Positions 55,855-64,000 of a stretch of DNA of 64,000 nucleotides are shown here, one piece after another. The translations under genes and the position numbers were made by a program. The stretch's first letter is position 1. Every line of letters begins with the position of its first letter. The notes below the pieces were generated by a model. It was not told where the DNA came from. It saw only the letters and a list, made by a program, of their open reading frames with translations, and ran no database searches. The stretch lies in contig JAKSZU010000025.1 in assembly GCA_026018925.1 (NCBI GenBank), positions 21,183,391 to 21,247,390 of the forward strand. Direction: 5' to 3'. The DNA is from Tupaia tana (taxonomy: Eukaryota > Chordata > Mammalia > Scandentia > Tupaiidae).

Positions 55855-56025
55855 AAGAATCTTTAAATTTTATGAATTTATTTTTATTTAAAGTGGCTAT
55901 ACAGAGAAAACATTCATGAGAGAAAGTGAGACAAAGTCAGAAATCAAGCTTGTAGGTCCAGACCTCAAACAGTGATCGGCCATGTGGGAGTCCAGCACCT
56001 CAACCACCATGCCACCTGCTCACCT
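55855..56025 (-). mobile_element. tRNA-derived SINE, short form
   Basis: An AT-rich tail (TTTATGAATTTATTTTTATT), GAGAGAAAGTGAGACAAAG, TAGGTCCAGACCTC and a head ending CACCTGCTCACC. The long-form core is missing. Confidence 0.8.
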
Positions 56026-56577
56026 AATAATGACAGTTTAAGAAGCATGTACTCCTCCCACTACTCTGTAAGGTCAAGAAAATAAGAAAATGTAGGGATG
56101 TTGTATAAGCTTTACTGTAGTCACTGTGAAATTACAAAGATAGGCAGCCTGTATCAGTAACCCAGGAACCGTATCACATGATAATTCTTGCTTTCATTCC
56201 CGATTACACATAAATTTAGTTGCTGTGGTATGTGGGCTAAATTATGATGACATGAAAAAAGGTTTTAATTCAATACTTTCCATAGTTATAGGTAAGCCTA
56301 GTATATGAGAAGTATGGGTCTGTGGAGTCAATGTACAAAGAAAAACAGTAAATGATATCTATGGTTTCACAGAGCTTCCAATTAGTGAGTAAAATACAGA
56401 TATAAACATATTTAGATAGAATTAGACCCTCCTTAATTAAAGATTTTATAGTAAGTACTATGGGACTGTAGAGGAGAAAGAGTAGTGTTCGTAGCGAGGG
56501 TTATATTTGTTGTAGTACTTGAACAGTCTTTTTGGACTTGAATAAACCAGGAGAAAAAATTCAATGGGAACAATTGC
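56026..56577. other. Unassigned DNA, perhaps an old repeat
   Basis: CAGAGCTTCCAATTAGTGAG and AGTACTATGGGACTGTAGAGG recall a common ancient mammalian interspersed repeat, but no family is assigned. Confidence 0.35.
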
Positions 56578-56593
56578 AAAGGTAGGCATTTTT

Positions 56594-56773
56594 TTTTTAA
56601 GGAATCATTTATTTATTTAATTCCACTTGTTATTATTATTTTTTTATTTGACCAGAAAGAGAGAGAGAAAGAAAGGGAAAGCAAGAAAGCAAGACTCCAG
56701 GTCTGGGACTCAAACCACAGTCTGCCATGTGGGAGTCCAGATCCTTTAACCACCAAGTCACCTGTTGGCCCCC
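56594..56773 (-). mobile_element. tRNA-derived SINE, short form
   Basis: AT-rich tail (TTTATTTATTTAATTCCAC, ATTATTATTTTTTTATTT), GAAAGAGAGAGAGAAAGAAAG, CAGGTCTGGGACTCAAACC and a head ending CACCTGTTGGCCCC. Flanks CAAAGGTAG(G/C)CATTT (starts 56577 and 56775) give the target duplication. Confidence 0.88.
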
Positions 56774-57120
56774 TCAAAGGTAGCCATTTCTAAAAAATAT
56801 ATGAAGTATTCAGAGATTAATGAAAAAAATAAGCACGGAAAAATCATGAGTGATGTTAGGAGTAATCATCAATAAAGGTGAGCAGGAGAGATTTTGGAAA
56901 GCTTTGAAACCAGTGCTTCAAACAGGGCAGGCATGTGTGTTTGTTTAATTTTATTAAATGAATGAATGAATGAGTCAGTAAAGTCTAAATATACAGGCAT
57001 GAAAATGAAATAGAAAGAAACTGAGAACTAAGTCAACAGGTAGAACACAAAAGAGGAAGATGACCAAATGAGAAATCATGAATATCACATTTATCAACAA
57101 TGGAAGACAAAAATTGGGAG
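56774..57120. other. Unassigned DNA
   Basis: No gene is seen. A short (ATGA)n run lies at 56957-56972. Confidence 0.4.
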
Positions 57121-57378
57121 GGGTTGGCTCCATAGCCTAGTGGTTAAGGGAGCCAGATCTCACATGGCCAACCATAGTTTGAATCCCAGTCCCTGTGGCT
57201 TATAAAACACACCAGACTCATGTCCCATATATTGATAATTTGGAGAAATGGAGAAAGGATTGCAGTGTGACCACATTCCACCAAGAGACACTTGCATTCT
57301 CTCTCTCTTTCTCTTTCTCTATCTCTCTGTCTCCCTTTAGCAAGTACCTGTACCCTCTGGCAATATAAAAGATTAAAC
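57121..57378 (+). mobile_element. tRNA-derived SINE, diverged
   Basis: GGTTGGCTCCATAGCCTAGT, AGTTTGAATCCCAGTCCC, GGAGAAATGGAGAAAGGATT, GCAGTGTGACCACATTCC, CTCTCTCTCTTTCTC and CTGTACCCTCTGGC with an A-rich end. The head GCCTAGTGGTTAAGGGAGC is more like a normal tRNA D-arm than in the young copies. Confidence 0.8.
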
Positions 57379-57702
57379 AGAAGAATACAGGAGATAAATC
57401 AAGTGCTCAAGTGGTCATATTTACAGTCAAGGACCACTTAGCTCCAGTGGATAAGTAGGAGACCTTGGAATTTATCCTCTCCCCTGGTAACTACATGGCG
57501 TCTGGTGCACCAATTGAGGGACATATGAGAAGTAAAAGAAAGTAAGAGGAATAATAGCCTATATGTAGTATTCAGAGGTGGCTGGAGGATGAGAAATATG
57601 CACTTATTTACCTCACACAGCAGTGGCATCTGGAAGGCCCATGTTATACTATAGAATTTCACTGCAGATCTTAGAGCTGAATTCTGGCAAATAAGGGGGT
57701 TT
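57379..57702. other. Unassigned DNA
   Basis: About 320 bases, nothing recognised. Confidence 0.4.
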
Positions 57703-57948
57703 TGGAGTCCAGCAGATGATGTAATGGTTATGTCACTGGATTCCCACATGGCTCAAGTCCCAAACCCAATGACTTGAAATTCACACCAGATGCATGTGGC
57801 TGTGTGCCCAAAATTCCAAGAAAAGAATGGAGGAGAAGAGATTGTGGTATGGCCATCCCCCAGGAAGTGATTTCTCACTTTCTGTCTCTCCAGCAAGTAC
57901 ATGCATTATAGCAAAATCTCTCTCTCCCCCTCTAAAAATAAAAAAAGG
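57703..57948 (+). mobile_element. tRNA-derived SINE
   Basis: GGAGTCCAGCAGATGATGTA, GCTCAAGTCCCAAACCC, AAAGAATGGAGGAGAAGAGA, TTGTGGTATGGCCATCCCCC, GTGATTTCTCACTTTCTGTC, GCATTATAGC and a CT/A-rich tail. About ten bases of the head between the boxes are deleted. Confidence 0.88.
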
Positions 57949-59417
57949 GATATTTTTTTTTCCAATTGTGAAAAAATAGAATTTAAAGTACAATTTTATT
58001 TTGATGTATTTTTTTGGAACTCTATATATAGATCTTTCTTCATAAAAAAGTACTTTTATGAACTTTTGAAGACTGCTGCTACAGAAGCAAGCATTATCAA
58101 TAGAAATTCTTCTACTGGGTGATATGTCCCTAATTTTTTCAAGCTGACATTTAGCATCTGGACTCTGCTGCTTAATGGAAGAAAGAGAGAGAGGAGGCTT
58201 TGAGGTAAGAAGAAAGCAGCACGAGAAAGGTAAGATCAGTCTTGGAAATTAAGAGATAATATGTATGTTTCTATTTAGAGCATTTTCTCAGATGGGTAAA
58301 TCAAAAGCCAGTGAAATTGGAATAAAGAAGCAAAAAGTCAGGATTAGGCTGATAGTTACTTAACATCGCGTTCAGGCTGTCGACCTAAGTACTCTCCGAA
58401 TGCCCCACTTAGGTGGGCATTGTCCAAGGTTATAAAGGTAGCAAATACCCATGTTCATTCCAGTCCAATCTGTTGTTTGTTTGAGTCCAGGACCAAATAA
58501 TAATATGGTCTGCAAATCACACACATAAAAAAATTTTTTTTAAATGCATCACTGATTATAATAGCTGTCACACAAACTTTGTGCATGCTCCTTGGCCAAG
58601 GTATATATGGTCAGATGAGCTCTGAACTGGGAGAATGGATCTGTGTGGCCTGTAATGCTAATTTAAATGCCGATCTATGAATCTGTGAGAACCACATGAG
58701 ATGAATAGGAACACAGGGTACTGCAGGTTTTATGCAGGAAAAAATGCCTGCGATTAGAGATAAGTTCATGGGGAAATAAAGAATGTAAAGCAGAATTGCA
58801 GGCTTAGTACAAGAAAATAGATTAAGGTTGAGAAACACAAAGATAAAAAGAAATTTGGCAAGAGGTGGAAATGCTTTTCAATCCATGCAAATAACTGTCA
58901 AGGGGAAGTGAATAAGTTGGAATTGGATAAAATAATGTGTTTTAGAGAAAGACAAAAGATCAGATACAGAATGAAAATATTACATAACTTTATATCCTGA
59001 ATTATTTGTTTGCAAACAGTGTAAATTAACTTAAACTTTCTCAGGAATGGGAAACAAAACACAACAAGTAAGCAAAAGACATTAAATAAACATGTAAGGA
59101 AAAAAGTCAGAGTGACCTTGGATACAAACATTATGGTAACTGAACAAAGGAATTTCTACTACAAAAGAAAATCCATGATCAACCTCAAGTAGAGGATTTA
59201 GGGAGAGATTTTTACTTATACTATGTAACATTTCCATGAAACAATAATGACTTGACTGTGCAATTTTGAAAGGTGGCATGTAGACTGAGGTCACATTCTT
59301 AGTCATTACCCTACAGAGAAACAGAGGAACAGCCCTGCACTCTAGAGGATGGGCGGTACCTTGAGAACTTCTATTACCAAAACATTATAGACTATATTTT
59401 GTCTTTAAAGTGATTCA
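57949..59417. other. Unassigned DNA with a small hairpin
   Basis: At 58040-58064, TTCATAAAA...TTTTATGAA can form a stem; the following GAACTTTTGAAGAC recalls the element at 22273-22410. No gene or other repeat is recognised. Confidence 0.4.
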
Positions 59418-60806
59418 AAGCCTCACTGAGACCCACAGTACAATTCACTGAGGTCCACAGCACACCCCATTTCAACCCACAGCACACCCCACTGTGACCC
59501 ACAGCACACCAAAGTGAGACTGCCATACACATAACTGATACCCACAGCACAAAACTACTACCCACAGAACATCCTTCTCAAACCCAAACCTCACTGACAC
59601 CCACAGCAAACCTCACTGAGACCCACAGCACAATTTGCTGAGATCCAAAGCACACCCCACTTTAACCCATGACACATCCCACTGAGACTCACAACATACC
59701 TCAGTGAGACAACCGCACACATCATGGACCCACAGTACAAAACTGCGACCCACATCACACCCTACTCAGAACCAAACCTCACTGAGACCTACAGCACAAT
59801 TCATTGAGACCCACAGCACACCCCACTGTGACCCATAGCAAACTTCAGAGACCAAGGCACACATCACTAAGACCCACAGAACAATTAACTAAGATCCACA
59901 GCACACATACTTTAACCTACAATACACAATACACCCCACTGTGACCCACAGCACACATCAGTGAGACCACTGCTCAACAACTAAGAACCACAACAAAAAA
60001 CTGCGACCCAAACACACCCCACTCAGACTCAAATCTCACTGAGACTCAGAGCAAACCTCTCTGAGAACCACAGCACAATTCACTGAGACCAACAGCACAC
60101 GCCACTTTAACCCACAGAACACCCGACTGCAAACCACAGCAAACCTCAGTGAAACCACCACACAAATGCTGAGACCCACAGCACACCCAACTGAGACCCA
60201 AACCTCACTGAGACCCATAACACATCAATGAGATTCACAGCACACCACACTTTAACCCACAAAATGCCCCACTGCAACCTGAAACATAACTTAGTGAGAC
60301 CAACACCACACACACCATAGACCAACAACACAAAAGTGACCTACAGCACACTCCACTCAGACACAAACCTCACTGAGACACACAGCAAACCTCACTGACA
60401 ACCAAAGCACAATTCACTGAGATCCACAGCACACCCCACTTTAACCCATAGCACACCACACTGCACACCACAGCCCACTTCATTGAGACCACCCCACACA
60501 TCACAGACCCACAGCACAAAACTGCAACACACAGCACACCACATTCAGACCCTAACCTCACTCAGACCCACAGCAAACCTCAGAGACCCACAGCACATTT
60601 CACTGAGATCCACAGCATGCTCCACTTTAGCCCACAGCACATCCCACTACAACCTATAACACACCTCAGTGAGACCACTGCACACATCACTGATACCCAC
60701 AGCAAAAATCTGCTACCCACAACACACCCCACGCAATCCCAAACCTCACTGAGGCCCACAGCACAAAACTGTGACCAAGAGCACACTCCACCCAGATCCA
60801 TACCTG
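59418..60806 (+). repeat. Two-level tandem repeat (minisatellite/satellite array)
   Basis: Nearly 1.4 kb is built from subunits of about 19-25 bases that share CCCACAGCACA and CACTGAGAC or CCCCACTG(T)GACC. Diagnostic subunit (A)CTTTAACCCA or its variant occurs at about 59469, 59659, 59909, 60103, 60249, 60438 and 60623. Spacings are about 190, 250, 194, 146, 189 and 185, so the higher-order unit is about 190 bases, with one expanded and one shortened copy. The plus strand is C/A-rich and almost lacks G-rich runs. Reading frames on the minus strand are repeats of the tandem sequence, not genes. Confidence 0.93.
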
Positions 60807-61032
60807 GGGAATGAAGATTTATAAGTAACGTTTAAAAATCAATAATTTGTTCCCAAAGGGGTCCTTAACTTAAAAAATTCAAAATCACTAGATAGATACC
60901 AAATATTGATATAAAAGCTTAATTTGGTGTTTGTAGACCAAAACATGTATAGATTACTTATATATGTATATGTAATATGTTAATATATGTTTGGTAGTCA
61001 TACATATTACCTAAACATTAGTCTGTGTGATT
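60807..61032. other. Unassigned AT-rich DNA
   Basis: The 3' flank of the array. TA-rich at 60955-60995. Nothing else. Confidence 0.4.
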
Positions 61033-61258
61033 TTTTCCCCTAAGTTTGCTTATTTCTTCTATGAGAGAGTGAAAGACAGAACCTCCCGAAGAGTCTCAAT
61101 TCCACAATGCATCCCTAGACTTCAGTCAGCCCCAGATCAGGGACAAGGGGATGTTGGGTATACTCAGAGAGGTCTGTGGATTTGAACTGGGAACCTTCTC
61201 ATGTGGAATTGCCTCCCTGAGTCTCACATTTTACCACTGCACCACCAGCTGAACTCTA
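61033..61258 (-). mobile_element. Second tRNA-like SINE family
   Basis: On the minus strand the order is GTTCAGCTGGTGGTGCAGTG (head with an A-box-like part), GGTTCCCAGTTCAAATCC (B-box-like), then ATCTGGGGCTGACTGAAG and a GACAG/GAGA-rich end. The body differs from the main SINE, and a related piece lies at 62945-63085. Confidence 0.6.
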
Positions 61259-62067
61259 GTGTATCCATTTTTATAATCGTTTAGTCAGGATTCATAAATG
61301 TGATAACTGAAGTAATTGAAGATAAATCGTGAACCACAAAGTACAGTGAATAGATCTTTCAGTAACTTTATACAAGGTACAATAAAAGATTGTTAATAAA
61401 GGCATTGAATCGATAACTATGTCTAAAAGATATTGAAATACCCATGGTTTCTGTCTTCTCTTAAACATTTCTAAACATAAGTGGTAGCTATGCCTAATCA
61501 TATGCATTTATGTTGTTCAAATTATAAATCAGTTAATGTCTTTATTAAAAATAACATGAGTTTTATATTCATTAAATTGTTATTTTAATAATTTGAGGTT
61601 AAATAATTCAATATTTAATGTATAAATATATTATCCTATTTTGCTAGATTTTCCTTTCTCTTTGGCATGGCCAGAAATAATTTCCATTTGGGAAACATCT
61701 CGGCTCTGTAAAAGAATAAATCCAATGCAAAAGAGAGAGAGAGGTCTTAAGTGTTGATCCAATTGTTTGTAAAGCCATACAGCTAATTAAACTGAACTAC
61801 TATTGTGTTACTATAGCACAATAATTAAACATGGAGCAAAGCTAAACCCCTACAATAGAGAAACTTTCTGTTCTTAGAACAATTGAAATAAATGGGTGAA
61901 ATGATACAGTATAGATTAAGAATTTGAAGCAGTGGAGTCTAGTACTTTTTTACTGAAGACCAGACCTAAAGCATGTGTAATAAGTTTAAACAACTACAGC
62001 ATTCATACATTTGCTCAGAAACATATCTTGGAATTCTGAACAAACAACATTTTTATATAGGGCCTTT
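61259..62067. other. Unassigned AT-rich DNA
   Basis: No gene or repeat recognised. Confidence 0.4.
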
Positions 62068-62080
62068 GCCCAATTTCCAT

Positions 62081-62334
62081 GATTCTTTTTTCTTTTTGGA
62101 GAAGTTTTTGCTATAGGGTGCGTGCACTCGCCAGACAGAGAGATAGAAAGTGAGAAATCACCCCCCAGGGGGAATGGCCACGCCGCAATCCCTTCTCCTC
62201 CATTCTCCTCTCAGGATCTTGGGCACGCACACACACGCGCCCGGCGTGAGTTTAAGCCACCGGGTCCAGAACTCGAACCTCGGTTGACTACATGGGAGTC
62301 CAGCGACATAGCCATTATGCTAGCTGCTGGTCCC
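62081..62334 (-). mobile_element. tRNA-derived SINE, young copy
   Basis: GGAGAAGTTTTTGCTATAGG, AAATCACCCCCCAGGGGGAA, GCACACACACGCGCCCGGCG and a head ending GCTAGCTGCTGGTCCC. The exact duplication GCCCAATTTCCAT lies at 62068-62080 and 62335-62347. Confidence 0.96.
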
Positions 62335-62347
62335 GCCCAATTTCCAT

Positions 62348-62626
62348 TATTAAAACAAACATTTTTGTATCCTACACATTGCAGAGAAAAACTTAGGTAG
62401 ACTTTTCTGAGGGGTCTACTGTATGTAAACTGGGAAGATTCTATTAATTGTCTAATCTAAATATGAACCTGGGAAGACTTCTCCAGACTGTCTCCTAGGG
62501 TAACATTTTCAGTATAAAACATGCCTTGGCTGTTAACCCCCAAACTTCTTAGTATGTATATATATATTTTAATATAATGGTTTTCAGCTAGTACTTAAGT
62601 AGAAACGATTTATATTTGCTTCCTCA
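62348..62626. other. Unassigned DNA
   Basis: About 280 bases without feature; a small TA run at 62556-62567. Confidence 0.4.
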
Positions 62627-62642
62627 AAATATTTTTAGGGTG

Positions 62643-62913
62643 GGAACCAGCAGTTAGCGTAATGGCTATGTCACTGGACTCCCACGTAGTCGACCGCGGT
62701 TCGCGTCTCGGACCCGGTGGCTTACAACTCACGCCGGGCGCGTGTGCGTGCGTGCCCAAGATCCCGAGAGGAGAATGGAGGAGAAGGGATTGCGGCGTGA
62801 CCATCCCCCCTGGGGGGTGATTTCTCGCTTTCTGTCTCTATGTTTCTCTCTGTCTGTCTGGCGAGCGCACGCGCCCTATAGCGAAAAACCTCTCCAAAAA
62901 AAAAAAGAAAAAA
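62643..62913 (+). mobile_element. tRNA-derived SINE, young copy
   Basis: GGAACCAGCAGTTAGCGTAA, GGTTCGCGTCTCGGACCCGG, CCGGGCGCGTGTGCGTGCGT, GATTGCGGCGTGACC, CCCCCCTGGGGGGTGATTTC, GCGAGCGCACGCGCCCTATA and an A tail. The exact 16-base duplication AAATATTTTTAGGGTG lies at 62627-62642 and 62914-62929. Confidence 0.97.
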
Positions 62914-62944
62914 AAATATTTTTAGGGTGTATTAATTTATATTT

Positions 62945-63085
62945 GCCATGAGAGAGAGAGACAGAAAGAGAGAGAGATGAAACAGGAACCCCCCAGTGAG
63001 AGCCTCTTTCTGAGATCCACCCCCAGCCTCAGTCAGCCTAGACAGGGAATCCCCAGAACCAAACCTGGAACTATACCATGTACGT
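62945..63085 (-). mobile_element. Second SINE family, fragment
   Basis: ATGAGAGAGAGAGACAGAAA, GAGCCTCTTTCTGAGATCC, CCCCAGCCTCAGTCAGCC and CCAGAACCAAACCTGG. The middle blocks match the element at 61033-61258 (GAGTCTC..., CTTCAGTCAGCCCCAG). The tRNA-like head is lost, and a short-form SINE follows. Confidence 0.5.
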
Positions 63086-63089
63086 ACTT

Positions 63090-63262
63090 TGTTAAAAAAA
63101 AGATTATTTATTTAATATTATTATTATTATTATTATTAATTTTACAGAGAAAGAAAGACAGAGAGAGAGGGAAAGTGAGAACATCAGGTCCGGGACTCAA
63201 ACTATGGTCAGTCATGTGGGGGTCTAGCGCCTTAACCATCATATCATCTCCTGGCTCTCCAC
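63090..63262 (-). mobile_element. tRNA-derived SINE, short form, with (ATT)n
   Basis: An A/AT-rich tail that has become an (ATT)n run at 63110-63138, then GAAAGAAAGACAGAGAGAGAG, ATCAGGTCCGGGACTC and a head ending CATCTCCTGGCTC. Confidence 0.87.
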
Positions 63263-63414
63263 ATGAATTCTTTTACATCATCATGTGCCACCATCTGCCT
63301 ACTTCTTCAAATCGTATTTTCTCTAAAATGTTATTTTTACAAAAAGATATGAGAAAAAAAAACTTGAGTTACATTTCAGCTATAATTGGTAGAATGGCAT
63401 AATCACAAAGAAAT

Positions 63415-63563
63415 TTATTTTTATTATTTATTTATTTTAATTTACCAAAGAGGGACAGAGAGAGAAATAAAGTGAGAAAGCAAGCCACCAGGTCCGGAAC
63501 TTGAACCATGGTCAGCCATGTGGGAATCCAGCACTCTTAGCCACCACGCCATCTGCTACCCCC
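63415..63563 (-). mobile_element. tRNA-derived SINE, short form
   Basis: TTTATTTTTATTATTTATTT, AGAGGGACAGAGAGAGAAA, GCCACCAGGTCCGGAACTTG, and a head ending CCATCTGCTACCCCC. It is among the best preserved short copies. Confidence 0.88.
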
Positions 63564-64000
63564 ACACAGGGAGGTTTGGAAAAGACCATGGACGTCTAAC
63601 TATCGGAAGACACGTTTGGTGTGTTGTGGACTAAAAGAGGCATCAGGCAAAACACACTATATAAGCCTTTCTCTGTCATATTGGTTTTATTCCTTACATG
63701 ATTCCACGGTGCCTTTCTATTCAGGCCTTGTTTTTGTCCATGATTGTGATGAGTGCCCCCAAAGTTGAGAAAGTATTGAAGAAGATTTTATAAAAGGAAG
63801 CGAAGCAGATGAGAAAAGTAACTACCATGAAGAACATGTTCCTGTATGTTTCTAGAAATGACTGTTAGTAACCCCCTGACTGATACGTCAGACTGCAGGT
63901 AGCAATGTTCAACACATTTTAGTTTTTACATAATGATATGATACTGCTTTTGGCATTTTACGAAGGCTTTTTTTTTTTATATTTTTTAAAATAACCGCAG
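63564..64000. other. Unassigned DNA
   Basis: No gene or repeat is recognised. A T run lies at 63969-63978 near the edge. Confidence 0.4.

Noticed and set aside
60036..60801. Minus-strand frames with repeated GLSEVW/CAV motifs
   Set aside because: They are the translation of the tandem array; the pattern follows the DNA period and stops interrupt every unit.
59418..60806. CRISPR array
   Set aside because: Repeats are diverged, units are direct subunits without constant spacers, and the surrounding genome is mammalian.
62977..63402. 141-codon forward frame
   Set aside because: It crosses the second-family SINE fragment and a short SINE with an (ATT)n run that gives an artificial Leu/Ile-rich stretch.

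Overview
The window looks like intergenic or intronic DNA from a placental mammal. I find no protein-coding gene, rRNA, functional tRNA, CpG island, operon or CRISPR array. The placental assignment rests on the old repeats: ERVL-MaLR LTRs (MLT1/MST type), MLT2 (ERVL) LTRs, a full-length Tigger1 pogo-type transposon, L1M fragments and MIR. The species is set by an abundant tRNA-derived SINE (about 45 copies) with a Pol III head (A box near TAGCGTAATGG, B box GGTTCGAGTCC), a GA/CT-rich body and an A tail. I could not place this SINE in a named family from memory. A colugo (Dermoptera) or another order with its own tRNA SINE is possible, and a library search would settle it.

Layout. 0-12 kb: two related LTR-like ends, an L1 endonuclease fragment, scattered SINEs. 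12.17-19.70 kb: a MaLR provirus with both LTRs and internal remnants, split by a nearly complete Tigger1 at 14.04-17.95 kb; both layers carry SINEs. 19.7-34.5 kb: dense SINEs, further MaLR and MLT2 LTRs, MIR, microsatellites. 34.5-42.9 kb: old L1-like DNA, a MaLR LTR split by a young SINE, MIR. 42.95-48.15 kb: 5.2 kb without a recognisable transposon. 48.15-50.6 kb: a three-level nest (SINE, L1 tail, SINE). 50.6-55.85 kb: a second stretch with no young SINE, holding an MLT2 LTR and MIR. 56-64 kb: SINEs of three structural types and a two-level tandem repeat at 59.4-60.8 kb (about 190-bp higher-order unit built from about 19-25-bp subunits).

Nothing here acts as a gene system. The window is a record of insertion order: MIR/L1M, then MaLR/MLT2, then Tigger1, then old SINEs, then young SINEs with exact target-site duplications (TSDs). 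The best candidates for function are the two SINE-poor stretches, which could hold conserved non-coding elements. No part of the sequence shows function directly. Family names were assigned by recalled resemblance, and boundaries are good to about 5-20 bases except where a TSD fixes them.
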